From: Firmicutes bacterium OM04-13BH
Lineage (GTDB): Bacteria > Bacillota > Clostridia > Lachnospirales > Lachnospiraceae
DNA: 64,000 nt
Assembly (NCBI GenBank): GCA_003481745.1
Contig: QULP01000011.1
Location: 1 to 64,000, forward strand
Reading direction: 5' to 3'
The translations under genes and the position numbers were made by a program. Shown here in pieces: positions 54,169 to 63,090 of the stretch. How positions within the stretch are numbered: the first letter of the stretch is position 1; every line of letters starts with the position of its first letter. Under the pieces are notes generated by a model. It saw only the letters and a program-made list of their open reading frames with translations, ran no database searches and was not told the origin of the DNA.

Positions 54169-55135
54169 AATTCTTGCAAACAAGAGAGGAGGTTGTATGA
54201 AACAAATTCGATTACTTTTTCTTGGAGTGATACTTAGTATTATGACATCTATAAGTGTATTTGCAAATAGCAATGTGGTAGAAAACGAAATCGAACAAAA
54301 AAATTGTCAGGATATAAGCAAAAATATGGAAACCGGAGAAATTCTTTTAAATGAGATACCTACAACTTTAAATAATCCCAGTAGTGGAACTACAGATTCT
54401 TTTATACCAAGTGGAATAAAAGAAGATAAGCCTTTAACAAGAGAAATCATTGGAAAAGATAACAGATATAAAATAACAGATACTACTACTTTTCCTAACT
54501 CAGCAATTTGCTATGCAGAAATGAAATTTCCTAATTCAGATAGCATTTACGTTGGAACTGCTTGGATGTATGGCAATCGTGTTGCAGTAACAGCAGGGCA
54601 TTGTGTATATGACTCATCATTAGGCGGATGGGCTGAATGGGTTAGAATATACCCTGGAAGCAATGGAAGTGAATCTCCATATGGAGTCTATTATGCATCT
54701 GTGTTACATACTGATACTAAGTATGTAAAGTCAGAAAATTCCAACTATGATTGGGGGCTTTTAGAATTCACTTCAAACATAGGCTCTCAAACAGGATACT
54801 TTGGTGCTTCATGGACAACTGACAGTTTAGTAGGAACATGGGTTGTATTAAGAGGATATCCAGCGGAAAAATCTGCTTGTTTATGGACAATGAGTGGAAA
54901 AATTGCAACCAGTGGTACTTTTAAATTAGGATATTATATAGATAGTACAGGCGGACAAAGTGGCTCACCAATATACAAAGTAACTAATGGAAATTATCAA
55001 AGCCTTGGCATTCATACAAATTATTCACCTACAAATGAATATAATGAAGCAGAACGAATTGATAAATCATTGTTTGAAATCATGAATCAATATAGATAAG
55101 ATACAATATATTAATGGTTGTTGTTTGCAAGAATT
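54169..55135. repeat. 15-bp inverted repeat bracketing the serine protease gene
   Basis: AATTCTTGCAAACAA at 54169-54183 and its exact reverse complement TTGTTTGCAAGAATT at 55121-55135 stand just outside the protease gene. The 967-bp unit between contains only this gene. No target-site duplication was seen. It may be the terminal repeat of a small mobile cassette or a long-range RNA stem. Confidence 0.55.
54197..55099 (+). CDS. Secreted V8-like trypsin-fold serine protease
   Basis: A 300-residue exported protease (signal peptide with cleavage near VFANS, about residue 24). A propeptide-like region of 75 residues precedes the chymotrypsin fold: His135 (VAVTAGHCVYD), Asp185 (NYDWGLLEF) and Ser255 (TGGQSGSP) form the triad. 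LGIHTN near His273 matches the V8 glutamyl-specificity segment (IHWGG), so Glu-specific cleavage is plausible. GAGGAGG precedes ATG 54197. AT-rich codon use sets it off from neighbours. It probably acts on extracellular proteins or in competition; this is inferred. Confidence 0.88.
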   Translation: MKQIRLLFLGVILSIMTSISVFANSNVVENEIEQKNCQDISKNMETGEILLNEIPTTLNNPSSGTTDSFIPSGIKEDKPLTREIIGKDNRYKITDTTTFPNSAICYAEMKFPNSDSIYVGTAWMYGNRVAVTAGHCVYDSSLGGWAEWVRIYPGSNGSESPYGVYYASVLHTDTKYVKSENSNYDWGLLEFTSNIGSQTGYFGASWTTDSLVGTWVVLRGYPAEKSACLWTMSGKIATSGTFKLGYYIDSTGGQSGSPIYKVTNGNYQSLGIHTNYSPTNEYNEAERIDKSLFEIMNQYR

Positions 55136-55143
55136 GATTATTC

Positions 55144-55190
55144 AAAAATTCTGAAATTTGATGCTACATGTTAAATTCCAGAATTTTTTT
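55144..55190 (+). terminator. Terminator of the serine protease gene
   Basis: AAAAATTCTGAAATTT (55144-55159) pairs with AAATTCCAGAATTTTT (55173-55188) and TT follows. Confidence 0.7.
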
Positions 55191-55200
55191 GTATAATAAA

Positions 55201-55251
55201 AAAGGTAAAACATTAGCTGATGCTAATTAATATCACTAATGTTTTACCTTT
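55201..55251 (-). terminator. Terminator of ppk
   Basis: AAAGGTAAAACATTAG pairs perfectly (16 bp) with CTAATGTTTTACCTTT. On the minus strand TTTTTTATT follows. It ends the ppx-ppk transcript. Confidence 0.8.
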
Positions 55252-55317
55252 TTATCATACCAAAATCCAGAAAAAAATAATTTCTGCACACTACTTCTTA
55301 CTCTGCTTACTCTATTT

Positions 55318-57465
55318 TTATTCTTCCGGTGCTTCTGCCGGAACGAAAATCCGTTTATCTGCCGCAGTTTCCGGCAGTTTGATTTTTGCTCTTCTGGTTG
55401 CTTCTTCACAGAAAAAGTCCTGTGAATTTAGCAGCATTTTGCCTCGTTTATCTACTTTCTCATACGTGCCATCCGGCTGAAGAATATGTGCTTTTACATT
55501 ATCTTCCAATTGAATCTGTAAGATATGTTTCACTTCTTCTTTTAACTGTTCATCTTCTACCGGAAATACAATTTCGACACGTTTGTCTAAGTTTCTTGGC
55601 ATCCAGTCTGCACTTCCCATAAAGATTTCTTCATTTCCATCGCTGTAGAAATAAAAAATCCGGCTGTGTTCCAGGAAGTTTCCGACAATAGAACGTACGG
55701 TAATGTTTTCGCTGATTCCCGGAATTCCCACTTTCAGACAGCAGATTCCTCGTACAATCAAGTCAATCTTTACACCTGCGGCACTTGCCGCATATAACGC
55801 TGCAATAATTCCTCTATCGCAAAGAGAATTCATTTTCGCCACAATTCTGGCTTTTCGTCCTTCTAATGCATTTTTTCTTTCGATTTCAATTAAATGAAGA
55901 AATCTGTCTCGCATCCAGAGCGGTGCTACCACTAATTTATTCCAGGTTCTTGGTTCTGAATATCCGGAAAGCATATTAAAGACTGCCGTTGCATCCTCTC
56001 CGATTCTTGCTGAACAAGTCAAGATACCACAATCTGTATATAATTTTGCAGTCGAATCATTATAGTTTCCGGTTCCCAGATGCACATATCTGCGAATTCC
56101 ATTTTCTTCTCTTCTTACTACCAGTGTAATCTTACTGTGGGTCTTTAATCCAATGACTCCATAAATAACATGACAGCCTGCTTTTTCAAGCATTTTTGCC
56201 CAGACAATATTATTTTCTTCATCGAATCTTGCCTTTAATTCCACCAGTACCGTAACCTGTTTTCCATTTTCTGCCGCCTGCGCAAGCGCTTTGATAATCG
56301 GTGAATTTCCGCTGACACGGTACAGGGTCTGTTTAATCGCCAGTACATTCGGGTCTTTTGCCGCCTGCTGTACAAAATCTACAACCGGATAGAAGGTCAT
56401 ATAAGGATGATGCAGTAAAATATCTCCCTGTCGAATCTGGGTAAAGATATCCTCATCATTCATCATTGCCGGTACCTGTGCCGGAATGTATGGTTTTGTT
56501 TTAAATTCATCAAAACCCGGAAGCCCATACATTTTCATCAAGAATGTCAAATCCAGCGGACCATTAATCTTGAAGATATCCTCATCTTTAATCTGAAATT
56601 CCTCTTCCAAAATCTTTAACAGTCTCTCATCCATCCGCTCTTCCACTTCCAGACGAATGACCTCACCCCACTGTCTCTTCTTTAACTGTTTCTGGATTTC
56701 CTTTAATAAGTCTGCTGCCTCATCTTCATCAATTGTAAGGTCTGCATTTCGCATAATCCGGTAAGGGCAGGTACAAACCACAGCATTACTTAAAAACAGT
56801 TTATTGATATTTCGCTCAATTACTTCTTCCAGTAAAATCACAACCGTATTTCCATCTTTATCATCCGGAAGCTGTACAATTCTTGGAAGTACCGATGGCA
56901 CCTGAACCGTTGCAAACTCCAACTCTTCTTTCCCTTTTTTATCTTTTTTGGAAATTAATGCACCGATATTTAACGTTTTATTTCGAATCAATGGAAATGG
57001 TCTCGCAGAATCCATCGCCATCGGAGTCAGTACCGGATACACTTCATCTTCAAAAAAGGTATCGACAAACTCCTGCTGCTCTTTGGTTAAGTTTTCATGA
57101 TGCTCTACTACTTTTAAACCAATCTTTTTCAGTGCCGGCAAAAGAGAACGATTGTAGGTATTGTACTGTGTATCTACCAGTTCCTTTGTTACTTTTGAAA
57201 GTGCTTTTAATTGCTCTTTTGCAGTCATTCCCGCAATATCCGTTTTGGTATATTTTGCATGCACCATATCTTTTAAAGAAGCAACACGAATCATAAAAAA
57301 TTCATCTAGGTTCGATGCCGTAATACTCAAAAATTTTAATCGTTCAAACAACGGCAGACTCTTATCTCTCGCCTCACTCAAAACACGCTCATTAAATTTT
57401 ACCCAGCTCAATTCACGGTTAGTATAATATTCCGGCTTTGTATATTCTTTTTCGTTCCATTGCAT
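55318..57465 (-). CDS. ppk1: Polyphosphate kinase 1
   Basis: A 715-residue PPK1 that makes polyphosphate from ATP. Seen: NRELSWVKFNERVL at the N-terminus, SNLDEFFMIR, LYRVSGNSPIIKAL, the phospho-His segment GLKTHSKITLV, HLGTGNYND and the C-terminal MGSADWMPRNLDKRVE. GTG 57474 is in frame, but AGGTGG lies 6 bp before ATG 57465. It directly follows the exopolyphosphatase gene, with an overlap of ribosome site and stop codon, so both are one operon. Confidence 0.96.
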   Translation of the reverse strand: MQWNEKEYTKPEYYTNRELSWVKFNERVLSEARDKSLPLFERLKFLSITASNLDEFFMIRVASLKDMVHAKYTKTDIAGMTAKEQLKALSKVTKELVDTQYNTYNRSLLPALKKIGLKVVEHHENLTKEQQEFVDTFFEDEVYPVLTPMAMDSARPFPLIRNKTLNIGALISKKDKKGKEELEFATVQVPSVLPRIVQLPDDKDGNTVVILLEEVIERNINKLFLSNAVVCTCPYRIMRNADLTIDEDEAADLLKEIQKQLKKRQWGEVIRLEVEERMDERLLKILEEEFQIKDEDIFKINGPLDLTFLMKMYGLPGFDEFKTKPYIPAQVPAMMNDEDIFTQIRQGDILLHHPYMTFYPVVDFVQQAAKDPNVLAIKQTLYRVSGNSPIIKALAQAAENGKQVTVLVELKARFDEENNIVWAKMLEKAGCHVIYGVIGLKTHSKITLVVRREENGIRRYVHLGTGNYNDSTAKLYTDCGILTCSARIGEDATAVFNMLSGYSEPRTWNKLVVAPLWMRDRFLHLIEIERKNALEGRKARIVAKMNSLCDRGIIAALYAASAAGVKIDLIVRGICCLKVGIPGISENITVRSIVGNFLEHSRIFYFYSDGNEEIFMGSADWMPRNLDKRVEIVFPVEDEQLKEEVKHILQIQLEDNVKAHILQPDGTYEKVDKRGKMLLNSQDFFCEEATRRAKIKLPETAADKRIFVPAEAPEE

Positions 57466-57474
57466 TTTTTCCAC

Positions 57475-59019
57475 CTACTTTCTCTTTTTCCGACGTAATA
57501 CAGGACGAATATTGAACATTTCTTTAAAGAAATCTGCTTTCTGTGTCAGCAGCCCCTCCTCCAACAATAAGTTTTCCTGTGTATCAATCACAAGTACCAG
57601 CTCTTTATCCTGAAGCTGTACTTTTACATTCTCTGCTTTTTGTTTATGGCTTCGATCCAATGCATTTGCCACTCTTAAAATCGCAGTCAGCTTTCCAATT
57701 ACCATATACGTGTCTCGGTCAATGGTACTCTTTGAATCCGCTTCGCCATAATATTTAAATGGCTCATTGTTAAAACGCACTATATTTGCAATCATCTCTC
57801 GCTCAGCGTGCGAAAGCCCGATAATTTCGGTCGACATAATAATCTCATACGAACATTTTGCGACCTCACTCATACTGATATATTTTCCACAATCATGCAA
57901 AATGACTGCAATCTGTAAAAGCAGGCGCTCTCTTGGTCCCATCCCATGCACTCTTCTCATACTGTCAAAAATTGTCTCTGCAACCTTTAACACAGCACGC
58001 ACATGGCTCTTACTGCTCATATAACGCTTTGCAATATTTTGTGCACAAGCTAAAATATCGTTTTCAAAATTATGGGTACTACGAATCAAACGTCTGCCCT
58101 GTGCATAATCATAGGCAATTCCGTCATTTAACTGTGTTCCCGGAACCCACAGATTCTGTGCCCCCATCTCATCTGCAAAAACACGATAAATGATCAAAGC
58201 CGGAATCAGGATACTTGCATATTCCAGCGTAATTCCAAGCTCTACGGATAATTGCTCTGCGGATTTATGCACAATCCGCTCATACATCTCCATAAAAACT
58301 GCTTTACTGATGGTGCGATTTTCTCCCATTCCATAATCGCTCACCAGCAATTTTTCCATAAAGAAATCTCCCAATAAAATAATATTATCTACTTTTCGCT
58401 CTTTTAAATGGAGTTTCTTAAAGCTTAAAATGTCATTATGAATTAACTCTTCTACTAATTTTTCATAATAAATGGTTTCTTTTTCGACAGAAAGCAGACG
58501 CTCACGGATACGAAGACTTCCCATCTTAAAATTCTGAGTTGTCACAAGCGTATCTTTATCAAATAATGAAATCTGTACATTTCCACCGCCGATTTCTATA
58601 ATTGCAGTCCCTTTCTGAATAATTTTTGAAAAATCTGCTTCCTTAGCTGCAATCGATTTATATCCAAAAAATCTCTGCTCAGAGTTACTTAAAATTTCAA
58701 CTCGGATTCCGGTTCTTTGATAAACCTGCTCCAGTACGATCCAGACATTTCTTGCTTCCTGAAGGGTACTTGTCGCACATGCACGGTAAGAAGTCACTTT
58801 ATACTCTTTCATAATTCTGGAAAAATCTCCGAGTACTTCTCCTAATCGCTGTGCAGACTCATAACTAATTTTTCCATTGGTATAAGTATCATGTCCCAGC
58901 TCGATTCTGCTACGCACTTCATCTATCTTTTCAATTCCGATTTTTGGAGAAATCTGATAGATATCCATACTGACTTCGTAAGAACCGACATCAATTGCCG
59001 CAAATATTGTTACTGCCAT
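57475..59019 (-). CDS. ppx: Ppx/GppA-family exopolyphosphatase
   Basis: A 514-residue protein that degrades polyphosphate or converts pppGpp. The two-lobed ASKHA-type phosphatase core holds FAAIDVGSYEVSMDI (about 5-19) and EIGGGNVQISLF (about 142-153). The last 200 residues have an HD-type motif (LHDCGKYISMSEVAKCS). GGCGGTGG precedes ATG. A minus-strand TATAAT lies about 35 bp upstream without a good -35. Coupled with ppk1. Confidence 0.9.
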   Translation of the reverse strand: MAVTIFAAIDVGSYEVSMDIYQISPKIGIEKIDEVRSRIELGHDTYTNGKISYESAQRLGEVLGDFSRIMKEYKVTSYRACATSTLQEARNVWIVLEQVYQRTGIRVEILSNSEQRFFGYKSIAAKEADFSKIIQKGTAIIEIGGGNVQISLFDKDTLVTTQNFKMGSLRIRERLLSVEKETIYYEKLVEELIHNDILSFKKLHLKERKVDNIILLGDFFMEKLLVSDYGMGENRTISKAVFMEMYERIVHKSAEQLSVELGITLEYASILIPALIIYRVFADEMGAQNLWVPGTQLNDGIAYDYAQGRRLIRSTHNFENDILACAQNIAKRYMSSKSHVRAVLKVAETIFDSMRRVHGMGPRERLLLQIAVILHDCGKYISMSEVAKCSYEIIMSTEIIGLSHAEREMIANIVRFNNEPFKYYGEADSKSTIDRDTYMVIGKLTAILRVANALDRSHKQKAENVKVQLQDKELVLVIDTQENLLLEEGLLTQKADFFKEMFNIRPVLRRKKRK

Positions 59020-59134
59020 TTTTCCACCGCCTTACATTAGTTTGCTGTTTAATTATATCGTTGTAAGTTGTTGTTTTCTTCTAATCTCTGTTAAATTCAG
59101 GTAAATTTTCTTGAAAATTCGTCTTTTTTGTCTT

Positions 59135-59995
59135 TTAGTTATCAAGATATTCTTTTAGTGCTTCATAATAATTCTGTGCAGTTTCATATCCCTCCTCATA
59201 TAGTTTGTGCAATTTATCCGTATCCTTTTCAAGTCTTCCGATTTCAACCGGCTTTTGTGGCTGTAAAATAAATACCTTTCCTTCTTTTTCCTGACGGTAT
59301 AAATAATCCAGGGTCTGATTATATCCAATATGACGGTTTTCCAAAGCTTTTATCAGTTTTGGAAACTTCTTTCCATAACGGACTTTCATTGCAGGAATCA
59401 ACTTATTTTTTTCTTTCCTGTAAGTTCTGTCACGAGTCAGTACCACTACATTTTTCTCATTTCCCATTCTCTGAGCTTCCATAATCGGAATGGAATCTGT
59501 AATTCCACCATCCAGATACGGCTTTTTATGAATCCAGACCGTTCTTGACATAAGAGGAAGCGAACTTGACGCACGAACATAACAAGTGTCTTTTTTCATA
59601 TCTTTGATTTCTTTGTACTCCGCATTCCCACTTTCACAATTGGTAACAACCGCATAAAATTTGGTTTTTTGTCTGTTATATGTATCGTAATCATAAGGAT
59701 TCAATTTTTCTGGAATTTTACGGTATATCATATCCGTGCCAAAATAATCTCCGGTCTTTATCAGGCTTTTTATTCCACAATATTCCGGGTCATCCATATA
59801 ATCAGTAAATGTATGGTACCCTCTGCCTTTTTGTTTAGAAAGATAACTGCATGCCATACATGCTCCCGCTGAAACACCAAAGCAAGTATCAAATTCCAGA
59901 CCTTTTTCAATAAAGAAATCAAGAATTCCCGCAGTGAATACACCGCGCATACCGCCACCTTCTAAAATTAATCCTGTTTTTGTTTTTTTACTCAT
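59135..59995 (-). CDS. Patatin-like phospholipase
   Basis: A 286-residue patatin-domain hydrolase with the oxyanion LEGGGMRGVFTAG (about 11-23), the nucleophile Ser42 in GVSAGAC and Asp162 in LDGGITDSIP, giving a complete Ser-Asp dyad. It cleaves acyl esters of lipids, probably in the cytoplasm because no signal peptide is seen. AAAAAGGTG precedes ATG 59995. No clear operon partner. Confidence 0.9.
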   Translation of the reverse strand: MSKKTKTGLILEGGGMRGVFTAGILDFFIEKGLEFDTCFGVSAGACMACSYLSKQKGRGYHTFTDYMDDPEYCGIKSLIKTGDYFGTDMIYRKIPEKLNPYDYDTYNRQKTKFYAVVTNCESGNAEYKEIKDMKKDTCYVRASSSLPLMSRTVWIHKKPYLDGGITDSIPIMEAQRMGNEKNVVVLTRDRTYRKEKNKLIPAMKVRYGKKFPKLIKALENRHIGYNQTLDYLYRQEKEGKVFILQPQKPVEIGRLEKDTDKLHKLYEEGYETAQNYYEALKEYLDN

Positions 59996-60075
59996 GCTGT
60001 CATCACCTTTTTTTATTATTTATTTAAAATCATTTTACGCTTTTTGTAAGATTTGTACAAGGTAAATTCTTGTAA

Positions 60076-60104
60076 AAAAAGAAACCGGCCGGGGCCGGTT
60101 TCTG
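60076..60104 (-). terminator. Terminator of the AlkD-like gene
   Basis: AGAAACCGGCC pairs with GGCCGGTTTCT, a GC-rich perfect stem followed by seven T on the minus strand. It lies about 85 bp after the AlkD-like stop. Confidence 0.85.
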
Positions 60105-60187
60105 ATGGGTGAATATTAGAGGTTTGGTTTTGTAGATGCTTTTACATGTCTGTTATAGCGTTAAGAGGTAAGAGTAGAACTTACATT

Positions 60188-60862
60188 TCATCTCAATCCT
60201 CTCAATTCCGCTTTCTGTTCTTCCGTAATTCGATTGCTTTCCATCGCTTTTTGAATTGTCTTCCTATGCACCCATTCCGGCAACTTCCGGTCTTTTAGAT
60301 ATCCAATCACAGCCTCCCATTGCTTTGCAAGCGCAGTCGCAAAATACCAAGCAATCATCATATTGACATAATATTCGTCCGAAATCACAGCTGAGACAAG
60401 TTTCGGATATTCATCTTTAAAATCTTCATCTAAATACAGCCGTAATAGCACTCCAATTCCATACCGAATGGTATACGTATCATTTGAAGCAATCCAATTT
60501 TTTACTTCCACAATCAATTCCGCTTTGTGTTTTTCAAAGCATTTTGGTAAGGGTAAATCACAGGTTGCCCAATTATCAATATAGGGTAAAAATTGTGTCA
60601 CTTCTTTTAAACATTTTTTGTAGTCGCAAATCTGTGTCACAAGCATCAAATGTAAATTATTTTCCTCGTAATACTGATAAGGAAGTTCTTGTAAAAAGTT
60701 TTGTGCTTCTTTTGTTTGGGCAAACTCTTTCGCAAATTTACGAAGAATCGGTGTACGAACTCCAATGATTTTTTCTTTTTCTGTCTTCGGTAACAACTTG
60801 CTTTGAAAATCACGATATTTTAAATCTTGTAGTTCAAATAAACTTCTTTGTAGTTCTGTCAT
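60188..60862 (-). CDS. AlkD-like DNA alkylation repair protein
   Basis: A 224-residue ALK-motif HEAT-like repeat protein. Seen: GVRTPILRKFAKEF (about 34-47), WATCDLPLPKCFE (about 97-109) and MMIAWYFATALAKQW. Such proteins remove bulky alkylated bases without base flipping (AlkD). The usual length is 220-240. GAGGT precedes ATG 60862. Alone on its strand with no adjacent DNA-repair genes. Confidence 0.85.
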   Translation of the reverse strand: MTELQRSLFELQDLKYRDFQSKLLPKTEKEKIIGVRTPILRKFAKEFAQTKEAQNFLQELPYQYYEENNLHLMLVTQICDYKKCLKEVTQFLPYIDNWATCDLPLPKCFEKHKAELIVEVKNWIASNDTYTIRYGIGVLLRLYLDEDFKDEYPKLVSAVISDEYYVNMMIAWYFATALAKQWEAVIGYLKDRKLPEWVHRKTIQKAMESNRITEEQKAELRGLR

Positions 60863-61074
60863 ATGTTGTTTTTTTACCTCGTCTCTGCTTTCTGAATAAT
60901 AAAGGTTGCAGATGTGTTTTGATTAGATGTTGTATTTCTATTTCGTTCCTTTTTTTACAGATGCATTTCTATTATTTTATTAATGCAAATGTATCTTTAG
61001 TTTAGGTATTCTTAAGTTCTGAGGTACTTTTGGCGAACTCGAATAAAAAGAACTGATGGAATAACAAAAAATGA
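60863..61074. other. Gene-free stretch upstream of alkD-like gene
   Basis: Apart from possible promoter sequences before the AlkD-like gene, nothing was recognised in this low-complexity AT-rich stretch. A lone CRISPR-type repeat and the asr terminator follow. Confidence 0.5.
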
Positions 61075-61104
61075 GTTTCAATCCCTCATAGGTAATATAC
61101 AACA
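61075..61104 (-). CRISPR. Single CRISPR-type repeat, orphan
   Basis: GTTTCAATCCCTCATAGGTA followed by ATATACAACA; on the minus strand it ends in ACCTATGAGGGATTGAAAC, the usual end of type I-B/III clostridial repeats. Length 30. No second copy at a spacing of 60-75 bp and no cas gene in the window, so it is a relic or chance single repeat, not an array. Confidence 0.5.
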
Positions 61105-61170
61105 ACAGTATTTCCGCCATTTCTAATTCTCATTATCCTCTAATCACCCATTTTTTGCAAGTTTTTTCAC

Positions 61171-61270
61171 AAAAAGTCAGTCAATCTCTTTTTAGAAATC
61201 ACTCATTTTCCTTGATTTTACAACATTTCTTAGAAATCGCCAAATTCACCTTGAGACTGACCGACTTTTT
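61171..61270 (-). terminator. Long-loop terminator of the asr operon
   Basis: AAAAAGTCAGTCAATCTC (61171-61188) pairs with GAGACTGACCGACTTTTT (61253-61270) with two wobbles. The 64-nt loop contains two TTAGAAATC direct repeats (about 61192 and 61230). On the minus strand TTTTTGTG follows the stem. It ends the asrABC message. Confidence 0.6.
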
Positions 61271-61310
61271 AATTCCTTCCTTTTATTTTGCTTAAGCTAA
61301 CTTTCTTTCC

Positions 61311-62288
61311 TTAACAATAATGAATCCCATCCCAGTAAACACATTCTTTTACTATCGTCTCCGGCAGAAATTCTACCCCTTTTAAAGCATACTCCTTAAA
61401 TTTTTCAAATCCAACTCTATCAATAATATATCCAATATGCTCTTTTCTCGCAGGTGCATCCGGAGAGATATACTCTTCAACAAATTTATACGTATTCTTA
61501 ATAATCCTAATAATGTTTTCTTCATCTGCCCACACAAGAAAATCCTGTCCAAGTCTTGGATTTTTCTTTCCGGTTCTTCCCATAATGGATAATTTGTAAT
61601 ATTTTTTCTTACTTCTTGTCCATGCTCTGGTCGGACATTTTGTGACACAGACCCCACAGCCGATACATTTTTGAGTATCTCTTTCAATTCGATAATTTTC
61701 CATACGAAGTGCGCCCACTGACAAACTGTTACAGCCTTTTATGCACGCCTGGCAGCTGACACAGCGGGCTGCATCATACTGTGGCATTGTCATTCCGATA
61801 ATTCCAAAATCATGCATTCTTGCTTTTGCACAATCATTGGAACAGCCTGTACATGCAATTTTAAAATGCAGGTCGTTTGGAAAGATTTCTTTATCAATTT
61901 TTCTTGCTAGTTCTGCTGTATTATAATTAGCAAATGGACAGACATTATTCCCAATACATGCCTGAATATTTCTGGTCCCAGATGCTTCGTATCCTTTTTC
62001 ACGATTCGTTTCAGCTTGATTTGTTTCTACCAGCTCAATAATCGGCTGAAGTTTCTGATTTACTGCTTCCATATCTTCAAGATGGATTCCTTCTATCTCA
62101 AATCCCTGTCTTGTTGTTAAATGCACATATCCATTTCCATATTCCTTTGCAATCTCCTGTACCATTCCAAGCACATCGGCATTTAAATATCCGCCTGGCA
62201 CACGGATTCTGGATGCCCCGATTCCTCGTTCTTTTGTAATTCTCCAGGCATTCTTTTTCGCTTTTTTTGTATTGATATCCAAACTCAT
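61311..62288 (-). CDS. asrC: Anaerobic sulfite reductase subunit C (siroheme/Fe-S)
   Basis: A 325-residue catalytic subunit. Siroheme/4Fe-4S cysteines: CIGNNVCPFANYN (about 111-123) and CTGCSNDCAKAR (about 145-156); two ferredoxin motifs follow: CVSCQACIKGCN and CIGCGVCVTKCP (about 177-222). It reduces sulfite to sulfide with electrons from AsrA/B. It starts 11 bp after asrB. Confidence 0.95.
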   Translation of the reverse strand: MSLDINTKKAKKNAWRITKERGIGASRIRVPGGYLNADVLGMVQEIAKEYGNGYVHLTTRQGFEIEGIHLEDMEAVNQKLQPIIELVETNQAETNREKGYEASGTRNIQACIGNNVCPFANYNTAELARKIDKEIFPNDLHFKIACTGCSNDCAKARMHDFGIIGMTMPQYDAARCVSCQACIKGCNSLSVGALRMENYRIERDTQKCIGCGVCVTKCPTRAWTRSKKKYYKLSIMGRTGKKNPRLGQDFLVWADEENIIRIIKNTYKFVEEYISPDAPARKEHIGYIIDRVGFEKFKEYALKGVEFLPETIVKECVYWDGIHYC

Positions 62289-62298
62289 TTCGCTTCTC

Positions 62299-63090
62299 CT
62301 AATCTATCAACTCCCTGGCTTCTGTATAATTAAATACCGGTCCATCCAGACAGACATATTTTTCGTTCATTCTACAATGACCGCATTTTCCGATTCCACA
62401 ACACATTTTTCTCTCATAAGAAGTCCAGATCTGCTCATCTTTAATTCCAAGTTTCTTAATCTCCATAATCGTAAATTTAATCATGACCGGCGGTCCTACG
62501 CAGATAAATACCGCATTTTCAGGATTTTTAAATCTCAAATCCGGAATATATTTTGTTACCATTCCAACCGAACCTTCGTATCCTTCCGGTGCTGTATCTA
62601 CGGTCTGAATTACATAAAGTGTTTTTTTCCATTCTTCAAAATCTTTCTTAAACAGCACATCTTCCGGACTTTTAAATCCAGCAATTAGTGTTGTACTGAC
62701 TGCCTCCTCTGGATGAGCTGAAAAATACTGAATCACCCCACGCATTGGAGAAACTCCGGTTCCGCCTCCAATAATTACGAGTTCCTTCCCCTTATAATTT
62801 TCCAGTTCAAACCCATTGCCATAAGGTCCTCTGATAAACAATTTATCTCCCACATAATTTTCAAATACCTCGTTTGTCACAGTTCCTACTCTTCGGATGG
62901 TAAAATCGACCAGACCATCTCCAATTCCACTAACAGAAATCGGAGCTTCTCCATACTTCGGAATGGAAAGTTCAAAAAACTGTCCCGGTTTTACTTCTCC
63001 ATCATACTCCATTCGAAAAGTATATTCCAAATCCGTATGTTTTATCACTTCTTTTATTTTGGAAAGCTTAGGAATGTATTCATTCTTCAT
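62299..63090 (-). CDS. asrB: Anaerobic sulfite reductase subunit B (flavin/Fe-S)
   Basis: A 263-residue ferredoxin reductase-like subunit: FAD/NAD-binding (RGPYGNGFELENYKGKELVIIGGGTGVSPMRGV) and a C-terminal 2Fe-2S cysteine cluster (MCCGIGKCGHCRMNEKYVC). It passes electrons from NADH to AsrC. Its start overlaps the end of asrA by 11 bp. Confidence 0.95.
   Translation of the reverse strand: MKNEYIPKLSKIKEVIKHTDLEYTFRMEYDGEVKPGQFFELSIPKYGEAPISVSGIGDGLVDFTIRRVGTVTNEVFENYVGDKLFIRGPYGNGFELENYKGKELVIIGGGTGVSPMRGVIQYFSAHPEEAVSTTLIAGFKSPEDVLFKKDFEEWKKTLYVIQTVDTAPEGYEGSVGMVTKYIPDLRFKNPENAVFICVGPPVMIKFTIMEIKKLGIKDEQIWTSYERKMCCGIGKCGHCRMNEKYVCLDGPVFNYTEARELID

Noticed and set aside
51611..55200. Integrative element attached to tRNA-Glu
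   Set aside because: No repeat of the tRNA 3' end was found downstream and there is no integrase, so only an accessory stretch is claimed.
61075..61200. A CRISPR array
   Set aside because: Only one repeat is found; no second unit at repeat-spacer distance.
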